DNA from: Mycolicibacterium sp. CBMA 234
GTDB lineage: Bacteria; Actinomycetota; Actinomycetes; Mycobacteriales; Mycobacteriaceae
Assembly: GCF_009729415.1 (NCBI RefSeq)
Contig: NZ_MPKW01000036.1
Coordinates: forward strand, 62,001-126,000
Length of the DNA: 64,000 nucleotides
Direction: 5' to 3'
Made by a program: the position numbers and the translations under genes. The notes under the pieces are model-generated. The model saw nothing but the letters and a program-made list of their open reading frames with translations, was not told the origin of the DNA and did not search any database. Position 1 is the stretch's first letter, and every line of letters starts with the position of its first letter. Shown here in pieces: positions 52,128-60,652 of the stretch.

Positions 52128-52613
52128 CTAATGAGGGTAGGGATCCAATTTGCGCATCCGTTTCAGGTGATCTTGCTGTATTTCGTCGGTACGGGTGAGG
52201 AACTCGACGATGAGGGCGATCTCCGCCGCGTTGTAGTGGCGCAACAACATCTTGCCGCCCTGATCCAGCAGCGGGGAGACAAGTTCTGACATGCGGCGAG
52301 CAGCGAGATCCGTGGCCGACACGAGTATTCGGCGGTGATCGGTCGGGTCTAGTGATCGAGTGACGTAGCCCAACTTCTCCAGGCGGTTGAGGACGATCGT
52401 GGTTCCGGCGGCGGTGAGACCGAGCTGGTCGGCCAGAAGCCCCGGCGTCGTCGCCTTCTCGTCCGCAAGGACGATGAGCTCCAGGGCACGTCGATCTGTC
52501 TGATTGACGCCGAGCACCCTCACCAGTTCGCGCGCCAGATCATCGACGGAGCCATGAAGAGAATCCAGCGTTCTCTTCAGGACCACAGCCATCCGAGCTA
52601 GTTCGGTTGCCAT
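52128..52613 (-). CDS. MarR-family regulator, copy 1
   Basis: A 161-residue winged-helix regulator: TTPGLLADQLGLTAAGTTIVL with RLEKLGYVTRSLDPTDHRRIL is the recognition helix and wing. It keeps intact dimer helices and lacks Cys. Promoter TATGAT and ribosome site GGGGGAGG precede the ATG at 52613, and this whole upstream region is conserved with copy 2. About 85 percent identical to the gene at 57545. The target is unknown. Confidence 0.9.
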   Translation of the reverse strand: MATELARMAVVLKRTLDSLHGSVDDLARELVRVLGVNQTDRRALELIVLADEKATTPGLLADQLGLTAAGTTIVLNRLEKLGYVTRSLDPTDHRRILVSATDLAARRMSELVSPLLDQGGKMLLRHYNAAEIALIVEFLTRTDEIQQDHLKRMRKLDPYPH

Positions 52614-53269
52614 CGGATGAAAAGACCTCCCCCGAGGCTTATGACCCTCCCCAAGGTTCGCCTCTGTAACTGGGCGTGATCATACGATGGCCGAGCCGCT
52701 TCCGCGGCGGTTTTGACGCTTCGCCAAAATCTTCGACGGCCAACGTTGTCAACGCCTTGGCCGGCGACACATGCCGGTCGTAGAGCTGACCCTATTTGGT
52801 AGGTAGGAAAATCACTCTATTGGGGGAGCACCGTCTTGCGTAGGACTTGGGTGATTGGTGTTTGATGAGCGCTCGGAGCTGGAGTGCTGACGTCAAAAAA
52901 ATGCCGCAATACGGCGTACCCATGGCGTCGCTTGCTTTGATGCTTTCACAAATCGATGGAGGCGTTCTTGCGGCTATTTTTGATATGCATACCTCGTCGG
53001 TCGTGAGGCGACAGGCAGGGTTCATAGATAAAAAGAGCCACAAGGTGGAAGAAGTGAATCGGGGAGAGGCTCGTCGCCATTCTAGATCGCGACTGGAAAA
53101 TAGCAATGACCCTCGACTGGGCTGATTACTCAGACCAATCGAGGGCCATTCACTGCAGCACTTATCTAAGGTCACGCGCTAAATGTGACACCGACCCGAT
53201 CAGCGCTGTCCGTATGTTCAGCCGGCTGTTTGTTGTGCGCCATCCAGCCGGCCTACCCGACCTCCAGAG
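52614..53269. other. Duplicated upstream segment with IS debris
   Basis: 656 bp. The first part (to about 52790) matches the upstream region of the second MarR gene, including GATCATACG around the -10. At 52819-52862 the sequence GAGCACCGTCTTGCGT recurs at 58347 in a transposase remnant. Beyond 52870 I see no gene; frames on both strands look random. Confidence 0.6.
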
Positions 53270-53875
53270 TTAGGTGACGGTCGTCGTGGTGAGCGTCGGA
53301 GAAGGACTCGGGTAGCACGCGGTTGCGATGTCGCCGGGCCCTACCACCGTAGTGGTCATGGTCATACCGGGGTCGGTGTAACTGGTACCGGCGTACTTGC
53401 TGATAACCGAGCCGGGCGCGTTGGCCGTCACGTTGATGGTGACTTGGGCCGGAGTGTACGTCGTACCAGCAGGAATTGGACCGGGAATGGTAAGCACGAC
53501 ATTACTGCCCACGAGAGCCGTCGAGCCCGGGTAAGCCCCGCCGCCGGATGCGCTGGAGGAGACATATGTCGAGTTCGCCGGGACCGGGATGAGCATCTTC
53601 AAATTACTGATGCTCTTGATCGTGAAAATACTCGCCGTCGTCGGAACCGTCGATGAGCCCGGTGCAATGGTAATGGCTACGGGAGAACCCGCGGTCACCG
53701 AACCCGGCGCGGTGGTGGTAACCGAGGTTGTCATGCTCGACGTTCCGCCCGAGGCGGAACAAGTCCAATTCACCGGGACGGCTGCATGCGCCGTCCCGGC
53801 GAAAGAAAGTGCGGCAGCAAGAGCCATCGGAGTAATGGCGCCCGCACGACGCAACGTGGACGTATTCGATCGCAT
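53270..53875 (-). CDS. Secreted Thr/Ser-rich protein
   Basis: 201 residues with a Sec signal (RRAGAITPMALAAALSFAGTAHA) and a mature domain with two Cys, near the N-terminus (NWTCSAS) and C-terminus (IATACYPSP), and beta-rich repeats with many Thr, Ser, Pro. It resembles cell-wall or envelope beta-sandwich proteins of environmental mycobacteria, function unknown. The ATG at 53875 has GGAG at 7 bases. An AT-rich upstream block is shared with the other secreted-protein gene at 56848. Confidence 0.75.
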   Translation of the reverse strand: MRSNTSTLRRAGAITPMALAAALSFAGTAHAAVPVNWTCSASGGTSSMTTSVTTTAPGSVTAGSPVAITIAPGSSTVPTTASIFTIKSISNLKMLIPVPANSTYVSSSASGGGAYPGSTALVGSNVVLTIPGPIPAGTTYTPAQVTINVTANAPGSVISKYAGTSYTDPGMTMTTTVVGPGDIATACYPSPSPTLTTTTVT

Positions 53876-54050
53876 TGTTATCTCCAAGAGGTGAAGGTAG
53901 CGACGTGGTCCGATTGCCGCGCCGCGGTACTGCGGAAAAAAAAGATAACCTGCCGCCAATGAATTTCCGTGCACATTTTGATCACGCTTCAATAGCCGTG
54001 TCGCATTCCTTAATTACTATTCACTATTCGGTATTGAGAATTAACAAAAG

Positions 54051-54076
54051 AAAGTTATTACCACAAAGATATTGAA
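54051..54076. repeat. AT-rich block shared with 57062-57087
   Basis: 26 bp from AAAGTTATTACC to TTGAA differ at only 3 positions from 57062-57087. Each copy lies about 180-240 bp before a minus-strand secreted-protein start, so it may be a shared promoter or operator element. Confidence 0.6.
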
Positions 54077-54085
54077 TGCAGAATT

Positions 54086-54400
54086 TCATGACTCCCATCG
54101 AGGGCCTACGTGTCCACAACCTCCCCGAGAACTACAGCTGAGATGCAGGGAACTGCCACCCTGAGGGCATGGCATCAGCGTGGTGCACCATCCAGGCGAT
54201 CCTTGCTGAGGCGATGGTGACTTCGCCGAACACTTGACCCCAGCAGGAAACGGCAGGTTGGAGGTCAAGATGATCGAGAATTTCTCATACCGGGTCGACA
54301 CCAGTTGGAAGAACAGGTTCGCGGCTTCGGTGCCGAATGGGACGCAGCCGACTTCGTCGATCACGATCAGCCCATGGCGGGAGATCGCCGCAACACCGAT
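54086..54400 (-). pseudogene. IstB remnant (IS21 family)
   Basis: The minus strand reads HGLIVIDEVGCVPFGTEAAN and then LFFQLVSTRYEKFSIILTSN, the Walker B and sensor region of the IS21 helper ATPase IstB, and then shifts frame. Residues beyond it (WMVHHADAL) appear in another frame. The N-terminal part is missing and joins directly to istA sequence. Confidence 0.85.
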
Positions 54401-54429
54401 GCTGCACTGGCGTGCGGTGGACCAGAGGC

Positions 54430-55045
54430 TAATCCGATTGCACCCCAGAACCTTTCATGATTCGCCACCAGGCGGCGACAGAAATGGCGTTCCGCAGGAG
54501 CCGTTGGCCCGCTCCACCACCTCCGTGGCCTCGGGGGCATAGGGTCGAGCCTGGATCCGCCGGGTCCCCACCAACCCGCAAAGTCCCGACACACCTTGCG
54601 CCAGGCGGCCACGCTGACCGATACCGGACTCGTTGTTCCACAACGATGTTCGAGGAATGGTGTCGAGACCGCGGAACAGTAGTTGCCACATCCCGGCCAA
54701 CAGTCGCCAGTGATCCGTGACGGGATCATCACCGCGGAGACGAATCGCGAATACGCCGCCACCATCACTAACACCGGAAACGGCCGCAGCGCCCCGGCGT
54801 GATCGGGCACCAGCCCACCGGGGAACCCATAGGTCGCACTGCAGCTGCTCTCCGGGCAGACGCACCAACCGGTCACACGCGTCATCCGGGGCGTATTCCG
54901 GGCGGATCCGGGGCCACATTCTTCAGGGGCCATGACTTATCGCCAGTCCAGCCGACCGCTGGGAGACCACGGTGGCCGCCATCGTCGGCTACTCGTGCAG
55001 CAACGCCCGCGCCGCCGGCTCGACCTGCGACCATCCAGACGGCGC
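54430..55045 (-). pseudogene. IstA transposase remnant (IS21 family)
   Basis: Pieces of an IS21 transposase in shifting frames: RPEYAPDDACDRLVRLPGEQ, PVLVMVAAYSRFVSAVMIPS, WNNESGIGQRGRLAQGVSG and an N-terminal ARALLHE-stop-PTMAATVV. At least three frameshifts and a stop make it inactive. With the istB piece it forms one deleted insertion sequence. Confidence 0.85.
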
Positions 55046-55264
55046 CACCGGCGCCCGTTCACAGCGTGGCGGCGACTCAGAGCTCACCGCCTTGGCCAAT
55101 TAGTAGCGCCGGGCGTGTTGGTTGCTCCACGGGTAGGTGAATCACCCACGCGCGCTGGTGAATTCCCCACAGCCACCCGACCCCCGAGCTCTCGGTCGGT
55201 CCAAACCAGGAACCAAGGCTCGGGGGCCGCTCCATGCCTGGCGACCCCTCGCGACACCAGACGA

Positions 55265-55295
55265 CAATGGGCCCGCTCACGAGCGGGGCCCATTG
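55265..55295. terminator. Terminator of the 511-residue secreted protein gene
   Basis: CAATGGGCCCGCTC (55265-55278) pairs with GAGCGGGGCCCATTG (55281-55295) with one bulged G. It lies directly after the minus-strand stop at 55313. Confidence 0.75.
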
Positions 55296-55312
55296 CTCTT
55301 GAAGGGGTGTGA

Positions 55313-56848
55313 CTACGCGGCGGCGTGGGAAGCGCCGCTGCCGGAGCCGGTGCTGCTCGAGCCCGTCCCGCTCGCGGCCGATCCGCTGGGCTTCGTGGGC
55401 TTCGTGGGCTTCGTGCGCTCGCCGCTCTTGCCGGGTGTACCCGTCTTGGTGCCGCTGCCGGTTGCGCCGCTGCCGGAGCCGGTGTTGCTCGAGCCCGTCT
55501 CGCTCCCGGTCGATCCGCTGGGCTTCGTGGGCTTCGTGCGCTCGCCGGTCTTGCCGGGTGTACCGGTCTTGGTGCCACCGTTTGACGTGTCGGTGCCACT
55601 GTTTGGCGTGGTGGTGCCGCTCGAGCCCGTCTCGCTCCCGGTCGCCCCGCTGGGCTTTGTGGGTTCACCGGCCGTGCCGGGTGTACCGGTCTTGGTGCCG
55701 CTGGTCGCGTCGGTGCCACCGTTTGGCGTGGTGGTGCTGCCCGAGGTGGCGCCCGATTCCGGCTTCGTCTCGGTTGCCGGGGACGGTGTCTCGGGCGACG
55801 TCGCGGCGGGTGCCGCTGCGGCTGGCCCCGTGGCGGCCGGCGCCGTCGCGGCGGGTCCTACCGGGGTGGTCTCCGTCGCCGCGACCTTCGTCGCCCCGAC
55901 CTTCGCGGCATCAGGCGTCGTCACCTTCTCGGCGCCCAGTGTGACCGCCGCAACGGACAAGGCGGCCGACGGAACGGCGGACGGTCCAGTATCGCGGGCC
56001 GCGGCCGCGGCCGCCGCCGCGGCCGGCACCGGTGCGCCCAGCGCTTGCGCGATGGCGTCGCGAAGTTGGATGACCATGGCGAAAACACCCGGGACTCCGG
56101 GGCCGCCCGGGGTCAGAATCCCCGGGGCCAACAACGGTGCATACCCGTTGAGGAAGGCGTTGGTGACCACGGCCGGGGCGTTGATGATCGCGTTCACAGT
56201 CGCCCCGAGGTTCCCGGCGCGCACCCCGTCGTACACCGCTTGCGCGGCATCGCCAAAGGCGCGCTGGACGCCGTTAAGCGTGCCCAGCACAGAAAAGCCG
56301 ACCATGGCAAGAGCAAAGGGGCCTTGCTTGACGACGTTGGCGATGTTCTGCGCAATCTTGCCGGGGATGTCCAGCATCCCACTTCCTAACAGTGCGAAGC
56401 CTGGTTGTACCACCAGCTGCAGCACGGCGGTGAATGCCGTGTCCACGGCCCCGTCGATGTGGCCGGCGGCCATTTGTTGAGCTGCCTGCTGGAAAGCCGG
56501 TGGCAGTCCCTGCAGGGCCGTGACGAAACTGCTGCCGGCGCTGGACAGCGCACTGACGGTGGTGTTCGCGTAGCCGAGCTGGTTGGTGAGGATCTGTTTC
56601 AGGATGGGAGCGGGGTCGGCCCACACCTGCTGGCCGAGGGCCGAAATGTTGCTGAACGATGCCGTGAGAACCTGCACCCATGCGCTGATGGGATCGACCT
56701 GCGCGGTCAACGTGGTCGCGATGCTCGACACCGGGATCGCCGGCAGGTGCACCTGCTGCGGTGCCACCACTATCGGTGACAGCGCGATGGCACTCGCTCC
56801 GATCAGTGCCACCCCGTTGGTCATACTGGTCCGCGCAAACGTTTGCAT
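55313..56848 (-). CDS. Secreted protein with repetitive Gly/Ser/Thr/Lys-rich tail
   Basis: 511 residues from the ATG at 56848, which has GGAGGGG upstream. After a signal-like start (MTNGVALIGASAIALSP) comes a helical domain of about 250 residues (VWADPAPILKQILTNQLGY) resembling mycobacterial PE/PPE-associated secreted proteins. An Ala-rich linker and a low-complexity tail follow, with the unit KTGTPGxxGExTKPSG repeated four times. A decayed start of a second copy lies at 57322. Likely cell-wall associated; function unknown. Confidence 0.75.
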   Translation of the reverse strand: MQTFARTSMTNGVALIGASAIALSPIVVAPQQVHLPAIPVSSIATTLTAQVDPISAWVQVLTASFSNISALGQQVWADPAPILKQILTNQLGYANTTVSALSSAGSSFVTALQGLPPAFQQAAQQMAAGHIDGAVDTAFTAVLQLVVQPGFALLGSGMLDIPGKIAQNIANVVKQGPFALAMVGFSVLGTLNGVQRAFGDAAQAVYDGVRAGNLGATVNAIINAPAVVTNAFLNGYAPLLAPGILTPGGPGVPGVFAMVIQLRDAIAQALGAPVPAAAAAAAAARDTGPSAVPSAALSVAAVTLGAEKVTTPDAAKVGATKVAATETTPVGPAATAPAATGPAAAAPAATSPETPSPATETKPESGATSGSTTTPNGGTDATSGTKTGTPGTAGEPTKPSGATGSETGSSGTTTPNSGTDTSNGGTKTGTPGKTGERTKPTKPSGSTGSETGSSNTGSGSGATGSGTKTGTPGKSGERTKPTKPTKPSGSAASGTGSSSTGSGSGASHAAA

Positions 56849-57033
56849 AACTTCCCCTCCATAATCGGTAACTTGCACCGGCAAGGTACTGCACACTGAT
56901 CGCTGTGTGGGCAAATTCAGCCGGAAACTTTGGGAATTTCTCAGCTAGCTCTCGGTCCCTTCGATTGAGGGACCTCGTCAGGGACCAGACGCACCTTTTT
57001 CGTTATTTGATGTTGAAATTTAACGGTAGAAAG

Positions 57034-57087
57034 TTATCTATCCCAAGATAATTAACTGCACAAAGCTATTACCGCAAAGATGTTGAA
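57034..57087 (-). promoter_or_regulatory. AT-rich upstream block with inverted repeat
   Basis: TTATCT-N6-AGATAA (57034-57051) followed by the 26-bp block shared with 54051-54076. It lies about 190 bp before the secreted-protein start in an otherwise gene-free 470-bp gap, and is much richer in A and T than its surroundings. A regulator site is likely but unproven. Confidence 0.4.
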
Positions 57088-57321
57088 ATATCGGGTAAGT
57101 GTGGGCGGGGCACAACCTGCCCCGGCCTGCGGAAACGTAAGTAGCGTGGCTGTAACTGCCGTACGTCGGCACCGCTAGACCCGACGTGGTCGAGGTCAGC
57201 GCAATCATGCGATACAGCAACCATTTTCAAGCCAAGATCGCTGGCCGCATAGTCTCTGGGCGTAGCCGACCTTCCGGGTTGGACGTGGTCGGCAAGGACG
57301 CTGGCACGCCGACGATTCACG

Positions 57322-57456
57322 TCAACGGATTGCCGCGCTGCCCGACACCGAGATCGTCGATAGGTGCACTTGCCGGGGTTGTACAACTATCGGTAACAGT
57401 GCGATGAAACTCGCAGCGATCGGTGCCGCATCGTTGGGCATGCTGGTCTGCCCGGA
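57322..57456 (-). pseudogene. Decayed 5' end of a second copy of the secreted-protein gene
   Basis: The minus strand reads TSMPNDAAPIAASFIALLPI and then VVQPRQVHLSTISVSG before a stop at 57322. It aligns with TSMTNGVALIGASAIALSPI and VVAPQQVHLPAIPVSS of the intact neighbour. Only this part survives, so the gene was duplicated and truncated. Confidence 0.8.
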
Positions 57457-57544
57457 CGTCTATAGAACTCACCCTGGCTCATCGGTGATGTTCGTGATTT
57501 CGAATGGTGTCGCGGCACATCAGCTACGCCGATAGTGCTGACTC

Positions 57545-58030
57545 TTATTGAGGGTAGGGTTCCAATTCGCGCATCCGCTTCAGATGATCTTGTTGTAGTT
57601 CGTTGGTGCGGGTGAGGAACTCGACGATCAGGGCAATCTCCGTCGCGTTGTAGTGCCGCGAGAGCATTTTGCCGCCGTGGTCCAGCAGGGGAGAGACAAG
57701 TTCTGCGACGCGGCGGGCGGCGAGGTCTGTGGCCAGCACGATGACTCGGCGGTGATCGGTCGGATGTAGCGATCGGCTGACGTAGCCGAGCTTCTCCAGG
57801 CGGTTGAGGACGATCGTGGCTCCGGCGGCGGTGAGACCGAGGCGGTCGGCGAGAAGTCCCGGTGTCGTGGTCTTCTCGCCCGCAAGGAGTATGAGTTCTA
57901 GGGCGCGTCGATCTGTGTGATTGACGCCGAGCACTCTCACCAATTCGCGTGCCAGGTCATCGACGGATCCATGAAGGGAATCCATCGTTCTCTTCAGGAC
58001 CACAGCCATCCGCGAGAGTTCGGTTGTCAT
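57545..58030 (-). CDS. MarR-family regulator, copy 2
   Basis: 161 residues, colinear with copy 1 at 52128 (about 24 substitutions). The wing reads RLEKLGYVSRSLHPTDHRRVI. I use the ATG at 58030, which aligns with copy 1, rather than the open start at 58051. The upstream region keeps GATCATACG and the same ribosome site. Duplicate regulators may compete or have split targets. Confidence 0.9.
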   Translation of the reverse strand: MTTELSRMAVVLKRTMDSLHGSVDDLARELVRVLGVNHTDRRALELILLAGEKTTTPGLLADRLGLTAAGATIVLNRLEKLGYVSRSLHPTDHRRVIVLATDLAARRVAELVSPLLDHGGKMLSRHYNATEIALIVEFLTRTNELQQDHLKRMRELEPYPQ

Positions 58031-58329
58031 TGGACGAAAGACCTCCCCCAAGGTTCGCCTGTGTAGCTGGGCCTGATCATACGTTGGCCAGGACGCTCTC
58101 GCGGCGATTATTGACGCTTTCGCTAAAACGTTCGGCCGGCCGACTTTGCTACCGTCTTGGCCGGCAATGCATTCGATGTGGTTGAGAAGTGTTTAGCCAC
58201 AGCGTTGTTCGAATATATTTGTAGCTGGTCGATAGATGGGTTGCGCTTCGAGGTGAACCGCGCCACCGGCGTGTTGGGATCCAGTAGCCGCGGCTGCGGT
58301 ACGCAATCATTCGATTCGGGTGAGCGCAC

Positions 58330-58500
58330 AATCACCGTGTTGGGGTGAGCACCGTCTTGCGTGGAATCCGGGTGCTTGGTGTTTGTTGGGGCCAACTTCA
58401 TGGCGAGGCATCGGCAGAACTGTTGCAGCGCTTGCGAAATGAACACAGGGCCGTTGTCGATCTGCAGCGCTTGTGGTGGTTCATTCGTTGTCTGGACCTG
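58330..58500 (-). pseudogene. Transposase integrase-core remnant
   Basis: The minus strand reads PPQALQIDNGPVFISQALQQ then FCRCLAMKLA, the DNGPxF box of an IS3/IS481-type integrase core with its second acidic residue mutated. It is followed by a degenerate stretch. GAGCACCGTCTTGCGT at 58347 is repeated at about 52827, so the same IS debris flanks both MarR copies. Confidence 0.75.
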
Positions 58501-58566
58501 TCCGGATGGTTGGGAAGTCCATACGATGGCTGACGTACGGATCCCACGCCAAGGAGCAGACACGTC

Positions 58567-59433
58567 ATGACGGAATCTGAACTGAGCAAGGCCCCGGCAC
58601 CCGACCCGGCTGAGGAGAACGCGTTCTTCCCCTCGGCGTACTCCCTGAGTCAATACACTTCAGACAGAACAGATTTCGGTGGTGTCCACCATGCCGGCGC
58701 GTATGCCGGCGGCCGTTGGAAGGTCCTGATGATCGCCACCGACGAGCGCTATCTACTGATGGACAACGGGACCATGTTCTCCACCGGAAACCACCCGGTG
58801 GAGATGCTGCTGCCGTTGCACCACTTGATGGCCGCGGGCTTTGACGTCGACGTCGCCACCGTCTCCGGCAATCCGGTGAAGCTAGAGCTGTGGGCGATGC
58901 CGGGTAAGGACGAGGCGGTGCTGCAGACCTACGCGGATCTCAAGCCCAAGCTCAAAGAGCCCTTGCATCTGCACGACGTCATCGCGGACAAGCTGGGTCC
59001 GGATTCCGACTACCTGGCGGTGTTCATCCCGGGCGGTCACGGCGTGGAGGTCGGCATTCCCTTCAGCCCCGAGGTCGGTGAGGTGCTCGACTGGGCGCTG
59101 GACAATGACAAGTTCATCGTCACGCTCTGTCATGGGCCCGCTGCGCTGCTCGCCGCCGCCATCGGCAAGGCGGAGTCGCCGTTCAAGGGCTACAGCATCT
59201 GCGTGTTCCCGGACGCGCTGGACAAGGGCCCCAACAAGGACATCGGCTACCTGCCCGGCGGGCTGCGGATGTTCATCGCCGAGGCGCTGGAGAACCAGGG
59301 GCTGAAGGTGGTGAACGACCACATGAGCGGCCAGGTGCATCAAGACCGGCGGCTGCTCACCGGCGACAGCCCGCTCGCCTCGAACAACTTGGGGCTGCTT
59401 GCGGCCGATGCGCTGGTCGAGGCGGTGTCGTGA
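58567..59433 (+). CDS. hchA: Hsp31-like glyoxalase III / DJ-1 family protein
   Basis: 288 residues of the large DJ-1/PfpI (Hsp31, HchA) type, which convert methylglyoxal to lactate and act as a deglycase or chaperone. The catalytic Cys lies in VTLCHGPAALLA, the Glu in an upstream segment (GNHPVEMLLP) and the His-bearing loop in FIPGGHGVEVG. The ATG at 58567 has AAGGAG. Its stop overlaps the next start. Confidence 0.93.
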   Translation: MTESELSKAPAPDPAEENAFFPSAYSLSQYTSDRTDFGGVHHAGAYAGGRWKVLMIATDERYLLMDNGTMFSTGNHPVEMLLPLHHLMAAGFDVDVATVSGNPVKLELWAMPGKDEAVLQTYADLKPKLKEPLHLHDVIADKLGPDSDYLAVFIPGGHGVEVGIPFSPEVGEVLDWALDNDKFIVTLCHGPAALLAAAIGKAESPFKGYSICVFPDALDKGPNKDIGYLPGGLRMFIAEALENQGLKVVNDHMSGQVHQDRRLLTGDSPLASNNLGLLAADALVEAVS

Positions 59434-59675
59434 GACGCATCGCGGTGGTGGTCGGTGCGTTCGCCGCAGCTCAGGCTGGGACCGGCGTGGGCATGACCGT
59501 CGCCGCGGCGGCGCCGATGGCGCAGCACGTGGTGGGGGAGCAGTGCATCGGCGCCGAGATCGGCCGCAAGGACCTCACCCCGAGCGGCCAGGTGATCATC
59601 TGCGACGGCAACTACCGTTGGGAGCCTTACGCCGGGCAGACGCCGAGCGACCCATGGGTCGCCGGTCAGCGCTGA
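59430..59675 (+). CDS. Small secreted protein, 81 residues
   Basis: GTG at 59430 overlaps the hchA stop (GTGA). A signal-like start (RRIAVVVGAFAAAQAG, VAAAAP) is followed by a mature part of about 50 residues with two Cys (GEQCIGAEIG and VIICDGNY), suggesting a disulphide. I do not recognise the family. Translational coupling suggests it is co-expressed with hchA. Confidence 0.7.
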   Translation: MRRIAVVVGAFAAAQAGTGVGMTVAAAAPMAQHVVGEQCIGAEIGRKDLTPSGQVIICDGNYRWEPYAGQTPSDPWVAGQR

Positions 59676-59687
59676 TCCACTGTCTCC

Positions 59688-60485
59688 TTACTGAGCCGAG
59701 GGGAACTTGGGCGCTCGCTTCTCGCGCAGCGCGGTGTAGCCCTCCACCACGTCCGGGCCCATGAACGTCAACATCTCGTAGGCGGCGGACTGGTCGAAGA
59801 TCGGGCCCGCACTGCGCAGCCAATTGTTGAGGGCACGTTTGGTCAGCCTGATGGCCTGCTGGGCGCCGGTGGCGAGAACGTCCGCTACGCGGAGCGCTTC
59901 GTCCAGAACCTCGTCGCGCGGAAGGGCTTTGGCGACCATCCCGATGCGTTCGGCCTCGACGCCGCCGATCATCTCGCCCGTCATGAGGTAGTACTTCGCC
60001 TTGGCGGTCCCGGCCAGCAACGGCCAGATGATGGCGGCGTGGTCGCCGGCGGCCACACCGAGTTTGACGTGGCCATCGCCGATCTTGGCGTCCTCGGCGA
60101 TGATCGCGACGTCGGCCAGCAGGGCGGCCACCGCGCCGGCACCGACTGCGACGCCGTTGATCGCCGACACGATCGGCTTGTCGCAGTTGATCATGTTGTA
60201 GACCAGGTCGCTCATCTCGTCGAGCATGTGCGAGACGCGGCCATAGTCACCGGCCATGCGCTCGACCATGGCGAGGTCACCTCCCGCGCTGAACGCCTTG
60301 CCGGCGCCGGTGATCACGGCCACCCGCGTCTCCGGATCGGCCGCCACGTCTTTCCAGATGTTGGCCAGCTCGGTGTGCATGCCCTCATCGGCGGCGTTGT
60401 ACTTCTCTGGCCGGTTGAGGGTGATCAGCAGGACGCCGTTGTCGCGGCGACTCAGGGACAGCTGCTGGTAATCGGTGAATGCCAT
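59688..60485 (-). CDS. Enoyl-CoA hydratase/isomerase family protein
   Basis: 265 residues of the crotonase fold: GAGKAFSAGGDLAMVERM (first oxyanion segment) and INGVAVGAGAVAALLADVAI. The usual Glu pair is replaced in part (GHVKLGVAAGDHAAIIWP), as in several mycobacterial EchA proteins of uncertain activity. The ATG at 60485 has GAAAGG upstream. It stands alone between a secreted-protein gene and an acyltransferase gene. Confidence 0.88.
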   Translation of the reverse strand: MAFTDYQQLSLSRRDNGVLLITLNRPEKYNAADEGMHTELANIWKDVAADPETRVAVITGAGKAFSAGGDLAMVERMAGDYGRVSHMLDEMSDLVYNMINCDKPIVSAINGVAVGAGAVAALLADVAIIAEDAKIGDGHVKLGVAAGDHAAIIWPLLAGTAKAKYYLMTGEMIGGVEAERIGMVAKALPRDEVLDEALRVADVLATGAQQAIRLTKRALNNWLRSAGPIFDQSAAYEMLTFMGPDVVEGYTALREKRAPKFPSAQ

Positions 60486-60652
60486 CTCGCGAAGCCTTTC
60501 TGCTGCATCTGGGCGCGTGAAGCGTCCGTGCCAGGTCGCGACCTACGTTACGGTTCCCGTCCACCTCTTGGCCTGTTCGGGTCGGAAGCGTCAACTTTCG
60601 CTGTCGGCCAAGGAAAGTTGATGGTCCCAAATCGACTGTGCTGCAGGAGAGT

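Noticed and set aside
52847..53125. 92-codon frame in the duplicated segment
   Set aside because: Starts within IS debris; both strands have equally long random frames.
53892..54060. Gene in the AT-rich gap before the secreted protein
   Set aside because: No frame with plausible start and codon use; better explained as promoter.
43829..58400. A second attachment site (attR) marking the island end
   Set aside because: I looked for a repeat of the tRNA 3' end and did not find one in the window; it may lie outside or be lost.
58123..58653. 176-codon minus frame as a complete gene
   Set aside because: Only a short DNGP box is transposase-like; the rest is out of context and overlaps the hchA start.
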